This document shows, piece after piece, positions 7,645 through 16,556 of a stretch of 64,000 bases of DNA. The DNA lies in NCBI GenBank assembly GCA_016793325.1, contig JAEUKI010000052.1, positions 372,001 through 436,000 on the forward strand. Reading direction: 5' to 3'. Below the pieces are notes generated by a model. It did not search any database, was not told the origin of the DNA, and saw nothing but the letters and a program-made list of their open reading frames with translations. This DNA comes from Myxococcales bacterium (GTDB lineage: Bacteria; Myxococcota_A; Polyangia; Polyangiales; Ga0077539). The position numbers were made by a program, and so were the translations under genes. Each line of letters opens with the position of its first letter. Position 1 is the stretch's first letter.

Positions 7645-10629
7645 GTGAATCGGCTCTACGCACTTGCTTCTGTGCTGGTCGCCATGTTGGTCGCCTGCGG
7701 GCGCACCGACCTCGATGGCTATCGGCAAACCGACGGAGGCGGTGTTCGACCGGACGTTCCTGTGATGGACGTCCCGAACCCGACCTGTCGACCCGGCGAG
7801 GTCTCCTGTAACGGGACCTGTACCAACACCCAAAACGACCCAGCGAACTGCGGCGTCTGTGGCAGTCGCTGCGCCGCGACCGCGGTGTGCTCCGCGGGCC
7901 GCTGCGTGGACATGTGCCCGATGGGGCAGCTCAACTGCGGCGGCGCGTGCGTCGATCAGTTCAGCGATCCGAACAATTGCGGACGCTGCGGCAATCGCTG
8001 CGCTGCGGACCAGACGTGCGCGATGGGCACGTGCGTGGGCATCTCGTGCCGCATGGGCGAGCTCGCGTGCAACGGCGCGTGCATCAACCCCCTCACGGAC
8101 GCCAACAACTGCGGCCGCTGCGGAAACGTCTGCCCCATGGGCTCGACGTGCTCGGCGGGCGCCTGCGTCACGACGATGGACTGCCCGCGCGGGCAGCTGC
8201 GTTGCGACGGTCGCTGCGTCGACGTGCTCGGTGACCCGCTCAACTGCGGGCGCTGCGGCAACGCGTGCGCGATGGGCGAGATGTGCACGATGGGCGCTTG
8301 CGAGCGTCCGCCGTGCCCGATGGGCCAGACGCGATGCGGCGAGATGTGCGTGGACCTCGCGTCGAACCCCGCCAACTGCGGTGCTTGCGGGCGGATGTGC
8401 TCGGGTCCGACGTCGATGTGCAGCGCTGGCGTCTGCATGACGACCTGCCCGATGGGCACGACGAACTGCGGCGGCGCGTGCATCGATACGCTGAACGACC
8501 CGCGCAACTGCGGGGCGTGCGGCAACGTGTGCGAAGCGGGCGGGACGTGCTCGGGCGGCGCGTGCTTGCCCGTGTGCCGCTTGGGTCAGGTCCTCTGCGG
8601 CCGAACCTGCGTGGACATTCGCACGGACGGGAGCAACTGCGGCGCGTGCGGCAACGTGTGCGCTGCAGGGTCGTTCTGCTCGGGCGGCCGCTGCGCGACG
8701 CGCTGCGAGATGCCGCTGCAAGTCTGCGGGACCTCGTGCATCGACGTTCGCTCGGATCCCAACAACTGCGGCCGCTGCGGAAACGTGTGCGGCATGGGCT
8801 CGGTGTGCAGCAACGGCGCGTGCACGACGATGTGCGCGCGTCCGAACACGATGTGCGGAGCCGCTTGCGTCGACACGCAGACGGACCCGAGCAACTGCGG
8901 CGGCTGCGGACGATCGTGCCCGCCCGGCGCGGTGTGCCGCATCGGCGTGTGCTCGACGACGTGCGAGTTTCCGCTCGCGCGCTGCGGCGGCGCCTGCGTG
9001 AACACGATCACGGACCCGAACAACTGCGGCGCCTGCGGAAACGCCTGCGAAATGGGCCAGCTCTGCCAGCTCGGCGCGTGCACCGCGGGCATGTGCCGCG
9101 CGCCGCTGCGTAACTGCAACGGCGGCTGCACGGACGTTCGCCTCGATCCGGCCAACTGCGGTCGCTGCAGCAACCGCTGCGGCGCCGGAGAGCTCTGCAT
9201 CCTCGGCTCGTGCACGAACCCGTGCAACGGCGGCCGCGTTCTGTGCGGGATGGGATGCGCGGACATCAACACCGACGTTCGCAACTGCGGCGCCTGCGGC
9301 CGCGCGTGCGGACCGGGCGAGCGTTGCGCGATGGGCGTGTGCACGAGCACCACGTGCACTGCGCCTCGCATCACGTGCGGCACGACGTGCGTCGATCCGG
9401 CGTCGGACCCCGCCAACTGCGGTCGCTGCGGAAACGCCTGCACCATGGGCCAGTCGTGCGTCGCGGGAACGTGCCGCACGATCTGCCCGATGGGTCAGCG
9501 CGACTGCGGAATGGGCTGCACCGACACGAGCACGGATCCGCAAAACTGCGGCGCGTGCGGAGCGATCTGCCCCGTCGGCGCCGCGTGCGTCGGCTCTCGC
9601 TGCGGGACGCCGTGCCCGCCGCCTCGCACCACGTGCGGCGCCTCGTGCGTCGACACCAACTCCGATCCTGCCAACTGCGGCAGCTGCGGAACGGCGTGCG
9701 CGCCGGGCGCCGCATGCACGATGGGCGTCTGCCAGGTTCCCTGCCCAGCGCCTCGACAGATGTGCGGAGCGGCTTGCGTCGACACGCAGAGCGATCCGAC
9801 CAACTGCGGGACGTGCGGCAATCGCTGCCCGATGGGCCAGTCGTGCACGGCGGGCGCGTGCACGCCGATTTGCGCAGCTCCGCGTCAGCTCTGCAGCGGC
9901 TCGTGCGTCGACACCCAGTCGGACACGGCCAACTGCGGGATGTGCGGCAATCGCTGCATGGCCGGCTCGAGCTGCGTCGCGGGCGTGTGCACCGCGCCTC
10001 CGATGTGCATGGCGCCTCGAACGCTGTGCGGCGCCGACTGCGTCGACACGCAGTCCGACGCGAACAACTGCGGCGCGTGCGGCAATCGCTGCCCCTCGGG
10101 CACCCCGTGCCTCGCGGGACGCTGCCAGTGCCCTGCGCCGCTGACGGCGTGCGGCGGCTTCTGCATCAACACAGCGACGAGCCCCGTTCACTGCGGGCGC
10201 TGCGACAACGCGTGCCCCGCAACGCAGTCGTGCGTCGCGGGTAGCTGCGGGTGCGCGCCGCCGACGAGCAACTGCGGCGGCCGTTGCATCAACACCAACT
10301 TCGACCCGAACAACTGCGGCGGCTGCGGGCGCATGTGCCCGTCGACGTTCGCGTGCATCAACGGCGCGTGCAGCTGCACCGGTGGCAACACCAACTGCGG
10401 CGGCCGTTGCATCAACACCAACACCGATCCGAGCAACTGCGGGACGTGCGGCACCGTGTGCCCCGCGACGCAGTCGTGCATCGGTGGAACGTGCCAGTGC
10501 CCGCGGCCCAACGAGCTCTGCTCGGGTCGCTGCACGAACACGAGCTTCGATCCGAACAACTGCGGTGGCTGCGGCCGTCGCTGCCCGGCAGGCCAGTTCT
10601 GCCAGTTCGGAACGTGCCGCGGTCTGTGA
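7645..10629 (+). CDS. Lipoprotein of 22 tandem Stig1-type cysteine-rich repeats
   Basis: The 994-residue product has a signal and an LVACG lipobox (residues ~9-20), a ~25-residue Asp-rich tether, then 22 tandem repeats of ~40-44 residues to the C-terminus. Each repeat carries eight cysteines in the pattern C-x6-C-x3-C-x8-9-NCG-x-CG-x2-C-x5-C-x4-C, matching the Stig1-like family (CGxxCVDxxxDPxNCGxCG core). With ~176 cysteines, the protein should form a long disulfide-knotted rod on the outer surface after export. Repeats 18-22 lose the short linker and gain Gln, Gly or Ser at the junction, suggesting more recent duplication. Function is unknown; adhesion or a structural role is inferred. An alpha/beta hydrolase begins 5 bp downstream. 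Confidence 0.85.
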   Translation: MNRLYALASVLVAMLVACGRTDLDGYRQTDGGGVRPDVPVMDVPNPTCRPGEVSCNGTCTNTQNDPANCGVCGSRCAATAVCSAGRCVDMCPMGQLNCGGACVDQFSDPNNCGRCGNRCAADQTCAMGTCVGISCRMGELACNGACINPLTDANNCGRCGNVCPMGSTCSAGACVTTMDCPRGQLRCDGRCVDVLGDPLNCGRCGNACAMGEMCTMGACERPPCPMGQTRCGEMCVDLASNPANCGACGRMCSGPTSMCSAGVCMTTCPMGTTNCGGACIDTLNDPRNCGACGNVCEAGGTCSGGACLPVCRLGQVLCGRTCVDIRTDGSNCGACGNVCAAGSFCSGGRCATRCEMPLQVCGTSCIDVRSDPNNCGRCGNVCGMGSVCSNGACTTMCARPNTMCGAACVDTQTDPSNCGGCGRSCPPGAVCRIGVCSTTCEFPLARCGGACVNTITDPNNCGACGNACEMGQLCQLGACTAGMCRAPLRNCNGGCTDVRLDPANCGRCSNRCGAGELCILGSCTNPCNGGRVLCGMGCADINTDVRNCGACGRACGPGERCAMGVCTSTTCTAPRITCGTTCVDPASDPANCGRCGNACTMGQSCVAGTCRTICPMGQRDCGMGCTDTSTDPQNCGACGAICPVGAACVGSRCGTPCPPPRTTCGASCVDTNSDPANCGSCGTACAPGAACTMGVCQVPCPAPRQMCGAACVDTQSDPTNCGTCGNRCPMGQSCTAGACTPICAAPRQLCSGSCVDTQSDTANCGMCGNRCMAGSSCVAGVCTAPPMCMAPRTLCGADCVDTQSDANNCGACGNRCPSGTPCLAGRCQCPAPLTACGGFCINTATSPVHCGRCDNACPATQSCVAGSCGCAPPTSNCGGRCINTNFDPNNCGGCGRMCPSTFACINGACSCTGGNTNCGGRCINTNTDPSNCGTCGTVCPATQSCIGGTCQCPRPNELCSGRCTNTSFDPNNCGGCGRRCPAGQFCQFGTCRGL

Positions 10630-10634
10630 CCGTG

Positions 10635-11561
10635 ATGAATCGGGGGGGCGTCGCGCTCGTCGCGGCTGGGCTGATGCTCGCCGTCGCGGGGGCGCTCGCG
10701 TTTGCGCAGGCGCGGCCCGAGGCGATCGAGCCTCCGCCGGAGCTCTTCGCGATGGACGCGACCGTGTGGGCCGGACCGAGGCTCGCGTCCGGGCAGCGCG
10801 CTGGCGTGGTGGTGCTCGTTCCCAAGGGGCGGGCGCCGAGCGATCGGTTTCCGTTGCTGATCGCGATGCACGGGCTCGGCGAGACGTGGCGCGGACCCGA
10901 GCGAGGCGCGTGGGGTTGGGTGCGAGACTATTGGCTCCCGCGCGCGGATCGCGCCCTTCGTGACGCGCCGCTCGACGCGAGCGACCTCGAGAACCTCGTC
11001 GATCCACCGCGGCTCGCGGCGCTCAATCAATCGCTCCGCAACGAGCGGTACGGCGGGCTCGTGGTGCTCTTGCCGTTTACGCCGGACGTCCGCGCGCGGC
11101 TCGGCGGACCGGAGCACCGCGCGTTCGATCGCTGGTTGAGCCACGATCTCGTCGCGCGCGCGAGGCGAGAGCTCCCGGTGATCCCGACGCGCGAAGCGAC
11201 GGGGATCGACGGCGTTTCGCTAGGCGGATTGCACGCGCTCTGGACGGGGCTCGGGCACCCAGAGGCGTTCGGCTCCGTCGGCGCGCTGCAGCCGGCGGTG
11301 CGCACGCGACAGGCGGTCGTGCTCTCGCGGTTCGTGTCGAGCGCGCGAAGGCCGTCGCAGCGGATTCGCATCGTGACGAGCACCAACGACGCCCTCCGCG
11401 ACGACGTCACGCAGCTCGACCGCGCGATGGGCGCGGCGCGGATCACCCACGAATTCAAGTTGCTCACGGGTCCGCACGACTACGTGTTCAACCGTGGGCC
11501 GGGCGCGATCGAGATGCTGCTCTTTCACGATCGCGCGCTCCGCGGCAGGCCCGCGCCGTAG
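10635..11561 (+). CDS. Secreted alpha/beta hydrolase, esterase-like
   Basis: The product has 308 residues beginning MNRGG, with an N-terminal hydrophobic export signal ending near AFAQA. The core shows an IAMHGLGETW oxyanion-loop motif and a GVSLGG nucleophile elbow (Ser ~197), plus a likely His near HDYVF at ~285. It starts 5 bp after the Stig1-repeat gene, so the two are almost certainly co-transcribed and may be partners at the cell surface. The fold resembles esterase D or PHB-depolymerase-type proteins. The substrate cannot be inferred. Confidence 0.75.
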   Translation: MNRGGVALVAAGLMLAVAGALAFAQARPEAIEPPPELFAMDATVWAGPRLASGQRAGVVVLVPKGRAPSDRFPLLIAMHGLGETWRGPERGAWGWVRDYWLPRADRALRDAPLDASDLENLVDPPRLAALNQSLRNERYGGLVVLLPFTPDVRARLGGPEHRAFDRWLSHDLVARARRELPVIPTREATGIDGVSLGGLHALWTGLGHPEAFGSVGALQPAVRTRQAVVLSRFVSSARRPSQRIRIVTSTNDALRDDVTQLDRAMGAARITHEFKLLTGPHDYVFNRGPGAIEMLLFHDRALRGRPAP

Positions 11562-11566
11562 CGCTC

Positions 11567-12133
11567 TCAGGAGAGCTCTTCGCGGTACGCGATGGCCGCG
11601 TCGCGCTCTTCGCACGCTTCGCGGGAGAGGAGGATCGCCTCGTCGAGCAGCGCGCGAGCGTCGTCGCGTCGGCCCATCGCGTCGAGGGCCCGCGCCGCGA
11701 TCGTTCGAGCGCTCCATCGCGCGCCGTTCTCTTCGGCGAGCGCCTCCCACCGTCGCGCGCACAGCCACGCGGGAACGTAGAACTCCGCCCCGAGATACGC
11801 TTCTGCGAGCACGGCGAGCGTGTCTTCGAGCTCTCCCTCGACCTCGACGAGCTCCTCGAGGTCGGACACGGCTTCTTCGAACTGGCCGATGTCGACGAGC
11901 ACGAGCGCTCGGTTGTAGAGCGCCGCGGGGTGGCGCGGTCGCTCGTCGAGCACGCGTTGGTACAGCTCGAGCGCGCGCTCGTGTTGACCGAGCCCCGCTT
12001 CGATTTCGGCCGCGAGCGCGACCCACTCGATGTCCCGTTCGGCGTCGGGGCTCGTCTCGAGGAGCTCCTTCGCTTCGGTCCACTGCTCTTCAGCAGCGAG
12101 GGCGCGGACGCGAGTGCGACGATCACCTTCCAT
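11567..12133 (-). CDS. TPR protein
   Basis: The product has 188 residues from the ATG at 12133; a GTG at 12178 would add 15 residues and a 56-bp overlap with the upstream gene. The ATG leaves only an 11-bp overlap. The sequence is helical repeat throughout, including TPR-like LELYQRVLDERPRHPAALYN and a second unit ending EEAVSDLEEL. No signal peptide or catalytic motif is seen. It follows the phosphodiesterase-like gene in an operon and presumably acts as a cytoplasmic scaffold. Confidence 0.68.
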   Translation of the reverse strand: MEGDRRTRVRALAAEEQWTEAKELLETSPDAERDIEWVALAAEIEAGLGQHERALELYQRVLDERPRHPAALYNRALVLVDIGQFEEAVSDLEELVEVEGELEDTLAVLAEAYLGAEFYVPAWLCARRWEALAEENGARWSARTIAARALDAMGRRDDARALLDEAILLSREACEERDAAIAYREELS

Positions 12134-13244
12134 TTTGCGCGATGGGGGAGTTTCGTCCGACCGCGCGCTGCGCGCCACTTCCTTGCGGCTCGATCGCCGT
12201 TCGCGCGAAGACGCGCTGCACGGGACGGCCGACCCAATCCGAGGGGACCTCCACGCCGAGCGCCGCGAGCGCCGTCGCGGCCGTGTCCATCGTCGAGACG
12301 GGCGTCGCGAAATCGCCCGTGACGACGCGGGAGCCCCAGGCGATCCACGGGATTCGCATGTCTTCTTCGCGCGTGCTGCCGTGGGTTCGGCCGTGTCCTC
12401 CGTGGTCGGCGCTGATCACGAGCAGGACGCGGTCTCGGTCTGCGCGGGCGGCGATCGTCTGCAAGAGCGTTCCGACGCAGCGGTCTGCCTCGGCGATCGC
12501 GCGCATGTACGAGAGGGTCATCCACCCGCGGCCGTGGCCTGCGGCGTCCGGCTCGCTCAAGTGAACGAACGTGATGCCCTCGCGCGTGCTCGCGATGTGC
12601 GCGCTCGCTGCGCCGACGACCACGGAGCAGCGCGACGAAGGGAGCCGAAAGACGTCGACGCTCCCGGGAATCGCGATGTGCCGAAACTTGGGCTTCGAGA
12701 CGAACATCGCCGTCGTGAACCCCGCGTCGTGCGCGACGTACAGCGCGGTCGGAGCGCGCGTGAACCCGTGTCTCGGGGTGAAGTCATTGTGCAAGAGCCC
12801 GTGGCGATCGGTGTCCACGCCGCTCAACATCGAGGTGTGCGACGGGAGCGTGTACGAGTGCGTGATCGTGCGCGCTTCCGTGGACCACGCGCCGATCTGA
12901 CGCAGTCGCCGGAGGTTCGGGGCGTCGGTCATCATGATCGCGTCCGGGCGCAGTCCGTCGAGCGAGACGAGCACGACGTGGTCGTACGGGCGATCGTTCG
13001 GCGTTGGTGATGGGGGCGCGTCGAACGCCACGGGCGGCGTCTCGAGTCGAATCGTGATGGGGCGACCGCGACGCGTGGTGGGCTCGCGCGTGCGCTCGTA
13101 GCGCGAGCGACGGCGGAGTCGATCGCTGTCGCGTCGAGCGTCGTCGCGCTGGCCTCGTCGCTGCGCCGCGCCGTCGTCGGCGAAGAGCGCGGCGACCGAG
13201 GCGAGGGCGAGCGCGAGTGGAACGAGGGCAGCAGTTCGTCGCAT
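12123..13244 (-). CDS. Alkaline-phosphatase-superfamily phosphodiesterase/phosphatase, secreted
   Basis: The 373-residue product has an N-terminal signal (MRRTAALVPLALALAS) then a low-complexity Arg/Asp stretch to ~60. The catalytic domain follows type I phosphodiesterase/nucleotide-pyrophosphatase order: metal Asp in VSLDGLRPDAI, nucleophile Thr in YTLPSHTSM, Asp and His in SEPDAAGHG, and the terminal SADHGGHG site. The nucleophile is Thr, not Cys or Ser, so it is not a formylglycine sulfatase. It is expected in the periplasm or outside and should hydrolyse phosphodiesters or nucleotides. The gene starts 12 bp downstream of a SUMF1-like lipoprotein gene in the same operon. Confidence 0.82.
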   Translation of the reverse strand: MRRTAALVPLALALASVAALFADDGAAQRRGQRDDARRDSDRLRRRSRYERTREPTTRRGRPITIRLETPPVAFDAPPSPTPNDRPYDHVVLVSLDGLRPDAIMMTDAPNLRRLRQIGAWSTEARTITHSYTLPSHTSMLSGVDTDRHGLLHNDFTPRHGFTRAPTALYVAHDAGFTTAMFVSKPKFRHIAIPGSVDVFRLPSSRCSVVVGAASAHIASTREGITFVHLSEPDAAGHGRGWMTLSYMRAIAEADRCVGTLLQTIAARADRDRVLLVISADHGGHGRTHGSTREEDMRIPWIAWGSRVVTGDFATPVSTMDTAATALAALGVEVPSDWVGRPVQRVFARTAIEPQGSGAQRAVGRNSPIAQNGR

Positions 13245-13256
13245 GATCGTGTCGCT

Positions 13257-14285
13257 TCAGGGGGAGTACGCGCAGCGGATTCCGAGCCACGGGAGTCTGT
13301 CTTCGGGCTGGCGAAAGATGCGTCCGCTCGACGTCCATCGCGCGCGCGGGAGCCGCTCGTGACCGCCGCGCACGACGCGCCACGGTCCCGAGCGAGGCCC
13401 GTGGGGATCGTCGACGAGGCTCATCGACGCATCGATGGACTCGGCGAGCGCGGCGTCGCCGATTTCGCGCTCGGTGGTGTCGACCGCCGCGTCGTCGACG
13501 CCGCTGTCGAGCGCGGTCGCTCCGTCGGAGCCCGCGTCGCGCGGCGCCGGAGCCATGTAGAACGCGCCGACATCCTCGACCCACTCGGCGACCGAGCCGC
13601 CCATCGATCGAACGCCCTCGGGCGTCGCGTCGTCGATCGCGCTCGGGTCTTCGCCCCACGGAAATCGCCGGTGCGTCGGAAACGCGCCCGCGGCCGCGCG
13701 CTCCCACTCGGCTTCGGTGGGCAGCCTTCCGCCAGCAAATTCACAGTATGCGCGCGCGTCGCTCCACCGCGCGCACCGCGCTGGCTGGAGGCTTCTGCCC
13801 GCGTCACTTGAAATCGTGTTCACATCGTCCGCCGCGTCGCCTGCCGCGGCGTCGCTCGCGTCTTCGCCCGCGCCCGCGCCGGTGTTCGCGCCCGCATCTG
13901 GGTTGGCGCTCGTCCTCGGGGGCGGGCACGCGAGCTCGGTGCATCGACCCGCGGCGACGCAGCGCGCGTAGTCGCTCGCGGACACCTCGTCGCGATCGAT
14001 GGCAAACGCGCGAAGGCGCGCGAGCCGCGCGGGGCGCTCTTCGAAGCGCACGTCGCTTCCGATCGAGCCGAGCTGCGACAGTCCCGCGCTGAAGCACACG
14101 CGCGACGGAGGGCAGTCGTTTGCATCCGTGACGGCGTCGACGACCGAAGACGCATCGGCGCTCGACGCGGTGGCGCCGCCCGTGGGGCCTTCGACCGAAG
14201 GATCACGGGGCGCGTGCGTGGCGCGGACGCAGCTCGGTGTGCTGAGCGACGCGAGGACGAGCGCGGCGAGGCATTCGCGAATCAA
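13257..14285 (-). CDS. SUMF1/formylglycine-generating-enzyme-like lipoprotein
   Basis: The product has 342 residues with a signal ending TPSC (lipobox-like), an Asp/Ala linker, then a SUMF1-type domain (AFAIDRDEVSASDYARC, WSDARAYCEFAGGRLPTEAEWERAAAG, C-terminal VVRGGHERLPR and LGIRC). Between residues ~140 and 180 and again ~245-290 it carries DAG/DASD low-complexity inserts. The paired catalytic cysteines of true formylglycine-generating enzymes in the RGGSW...C region are missing, so sulfatase activation is unlikely; a binding or structural role is more plausible. It is the upstream gene of the alkaline-phosphatase-superfamily enzyme, 12 bp away. Confidence 0.78.
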   Translation of the reverse strand: MIRECLAALVLASLSTPSCVRATHAPRDPSVEGPTGGATASSADASSVVDAVTDANDCPPSRVCFSAGLSQLGSIGSDVRFEERPARLARLRAFAIDRDEVSASDYARCVAAGRCTELACPPPRTSANPDAGANTGAGAGEDASDAAAGDAADDVNTISSDAGRSLQPARCARWSDARAYCEFAGGRLPTEAEWERAAAGAFPTHRRFPWGEDPSAIDDATPEGVRSMGGSVAEWVEDVGAFYMAPAPRDAGSDGATALDSGVDDAAVDTTEREIGDAALAESIDASMSLVDDPHGPRSGPWRVVRGGHERLPRARWTSSGRIFRQPEDRLPWLGIRCAYSP

Positions 14286-14291
14286 TGGACC

Positions 14292-15809
14292 TCAGCTCGG
14301 ATCGCGATCGGGGTCGCTGGGACCTTTGGGTCCGACGCCCGCGGGCGGCGGAATCGTCGAAAACGAAGGCGCTCCCGCGCTCGCGGGCTTCGGCTTCGGG
14401 CGCGGGACCGTGGGGCCGCTCGACGGCGCTGCGCTCGGCGTCGACGGGACGAGCGGAGCCTTCGGGATCACGGGCGTCGCCGGCGGACGCGCTGCGGGCT
14501 GCGGCGCGATCGGCTTGATGGGCTGCGCGCCGAACGCGTCGGGCGCTTTGGGTGCGGGCGGCGTGCTCGGGGCCATCGGAGCTGCTCGCGGCGGGGCTTT
14601 TTGCGCGGGCGACGACGTGCTCGCGCTTCGAGGCGGGCCTTCGGTGCTCGGGTGCGATCCCGAGGGCTTTCGCCCGGGGACCGTCGCGGGCTGCTCGTCG
14701 AAGTCGTCGGTGCCCTCTTGCGCGTCGTTGACGAGCTGCCGCGCGTCGGTGAACGCGCTGACGGCGTCGAGGCTCTCGTCGATGCTCGCGGTCTCGAGCA
14801 GGTACTCGGCTTCTTCGACCTCGTCCTCGCCGGTGGCGTACTCGAGCAGCGTGCGAATCTCCTGCTCGATCTCCGATTGCCACACGCTCTTCATCACGGT
14901 CGCGAGGCGGGTGCGCCGGTAGCCCGGCGCGTACGCGCGCAAGAACGTCACGAGCTGATCGCGAAACTCCGCCGCGTTGCCGAAGCGCGCCTTGCGTCCG
15001 CGCGCCATCGCGCGACGAACGATCTCGGCGAGCCCGTCGGGCACCTGCGGGGCCACTTCGCGCAGCGGCCGCGGCTGCGCGCGGCGCACGGTGTAGATCA
15101 TCTCGAGCTCGTTCGGCGCGACGAACGCGGGCTCGCCGGCGAGGAGCTCGTAGAGCACGGTCCCCGCGCTGAACACGTCGCTCTGCGCGGTGAGTCGATC
15201 GTCGCCGTTGGCTTGCTCGGGCGACATGTATCGAACCTTGCCCTTGATGATCCCCGCCGCGGTCTGATCGCGGGGCATCGCGGCCTTCGCGATGCCGAAA
15301 TCAATGAGCTTCACCCCGCCGTCGAAGCCGATCAGGATGTTCGACGGCGAGAAGTCACGATGGACGAGGTTGAGGGGCCTGCCGTCTTCGGTCGTCGCGG
15401 TGTGCGCGTGAAAGAGCCCGTCGAGCGCGCGCGCGACGAGGTAGACCGCGTCGGCGATGTCCCACTTTTTCTTCTGCTCCCAGAGCTTGTGCTGCGTCGC
15501 GCGGAGGTCTCGTCCGTCGACGTACTCCATCACGATGTAGTAGCCGTCCGGCGTGCGAATCAGCTCGTGGATCACCGCGATGTTCGGGTGACGCAAGAGC
15601 GACGCGAGCCGGTACTCGTACTTGAGCATCCGGATGAAGCCCGGATCGCGCGCGTATTGCTCGAGCACTTTTTTCAGCGCGACGACCTTCTCGCTGCCGT
15701 CGGCTTCGATCGAACGCGCGCGAAAGACCTCGGCCATTCCGCCGGCGGCCACGCGGTCGAGCACTTGGTATTTTCCGAGCCGTCGACTCTTGCGCGGGGT
15801 GATGCTCAT
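14292..15809 (-). CDS. Hanks-type Ser/Thr protein kinase with Pro/Ala-rich tail
   Basis: The product has 505 residues from the ATG at 15809, which overlaps the upstream stop by 4 bp. The kinase domain (~10-290) has AGGMAEV as the nucleotide loop, VALKK as the ATP lysine, HRDFSPSNIL as the catalytic loop, DFGIAK and MSPEQ. The catalytic loop reads HRDFSPSN instead of the usual HRDxKPxN, so the Lys two residues past Asp is Ser, a variant recurrent in myxobacterial kinases. Residues ~300-380 are helical, and ~390-505 are Pro/Ala/Ser-rich. There is no transmembrane segment, so it is cytoplasmic. It is probably co-transcribed with the DNRLRE-like gene. Confidence 0.88.
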   Translation of the reverse strand: MSITPRKSRRLGKYQVLDRVAAGGMAEVFRARSIEADGSEKVVALKKVLEQYARDPGFIRMLKYEYRLASLLRHPNIAVIHELIRTPDGYYIVMEYVDGRDLRATQHKLWEQKKKWDIADAVYLVARALDGLFHAHTATTEDGRPLNLVHRDFSPSNILIGFDGGVKLIDFGIAKAAMPRDQTAAGIIKGKVRYMSPEQANGDDRLTAQSDVFSAGTVLYELLAGEPAFVAPNELEMIYTVRRAQPRPLREVAPQVPDGLAEIVRRAMARGRKARFGNAAEFRDQLVTFLRAYAPGYRRTRLATVMKSVWQSEIEQEIRTLLEYATGEDEVEEAEYLLETASIDESLDAVSAFTDARQLVNDAQEGTDDFDEQPATVPGRKPSGSHPSTEGPPRSASTSSPAQKAPPRAAPMAPSTPPAPKAPDAFGAQPIKPIAPQPAARPPATPVIPKAPLVPSTPSAAPSSGPTVPRPKPKPASAGAPSFSTIPPPAGVGPKGPSDPDRDPS

Positions 15810-16423
15810 CGGACGATGACCTCGAGTCGCGGTCGATCGGACCGCGCTGCGGCCGCCGCGCCTTGCACGACCAGCCCCGTGCCATCGGCGCTGATCGCCA
15901 GGCCGCCCGACGGAAGCGACCCGTCCCACCACGCGCGAACCGCGCGGGTGACGTCCATTCGAATCGGCGCCCGCATGTGAAGCGGGACCGTCGCCGTGCT
16001 CACGATGTCCGACGCGAGCGCGGGCTCTTCGTTGCCCTGCGCGCCGTTGCTCGCGAGCGCGTGAACCGCGACGCGAACCGATCGCTCCGCGGTGCTCCAC
16101 CGCGGGTGCGGCGACAAGAGCAGCGTCGCGCGCTCGACCGATGTCCCTCGGGCGCGAGCGGGCGCGAGGTCGAAGCGAACGAACACCGACCGCGGCTCGA
16201 GGTCGAGCTGCTCGGGCTCGACGAACGCGCCTTGCCGCGGGTCGCTGGCGCCGTTCGCGACGAGCACGACGGACGTCCCCTCGATGATGGGCTCGTCGCC
16301 CGAGGTCACCCACGTCGCTGCGCCGCAAAACCTCCCCGCCGGGCACGGACGACCGCAGGACGCGCTGGCGGCGGACGCGAGCGCGAGCGAAGCGAGGACC
16401 ATCGTCGAGACGAGCGGGCGCAC
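15806..16423 (-). CDS. Secreted DNRLRE/CBM96-like beta-sandwich protein
   Basis: The product has 205 residues from a GTG at 16423; an ATG at 16402 is a close alternative. The ORF opens to 16645, but the signal peptide (VLASLALASAASASC) fixes the start downstream. The body matches DNRLRE-type modules: SVFVRFDLAPARARGTSVERATL, then RAVRAWWDGSLPSGGLAI. This is a secreted beta-sandwich often found in cell-surface or carbohydrate-associated proteins. It is upstream of, and overlaps by 4 bp, the Ser/Thr kinase gene, so the two are cotranslated. Function is otherwise unknown. Confidence 0.68.
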   Translation of the reverse strand: MRPLVSTMVLASLALASAASASCGRPCPAGRFCGAATWVTSGDEPIIEGTSVVLVANGASDPRQGAFVEPEQLDLEPRSVFVRFDLAPARARGTSVERATLLLSPHPRWSTAERSVRVAVHALASNGAQGNEEPALASDIVSTATVPLHMRAPIRMDVTRAVRAWWDGSLPSGGLAISADGTGLVVQGAAAAARSDRPRLEVIVR

Positions 16424-16556
16424 GAGGCTCGCTCGGGTGTGCCAAATCGCGTGGCGAGCGGTCAAGCGCCGCGCGTCGAGAGTGGAAGCCCCATAGGGCC
16501 CCGTGCTACCGCTGCGACGCTGTTTTTCAAACGCCGCGCCTGGAGGTCCCCGCTCG

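Noticed and set aside
7645..10629. Possible CRISPR array or DNA repeat
   Set aside because: The ~130-bp periodicity is coding, with each unit an 8-Cys peptide repeat; there are no constant 25-40-bp repeats with unique spacers.
7639..11007. 1122-codon minus-strand ORF opposite the Stig1-repeat gene
   Set aside because: It mirrors the repeat gene codon for codon, has Ala/Arg/His bias, no start or ribosome site, and no recognisable domain; it is produced by high GC and repeat structure.
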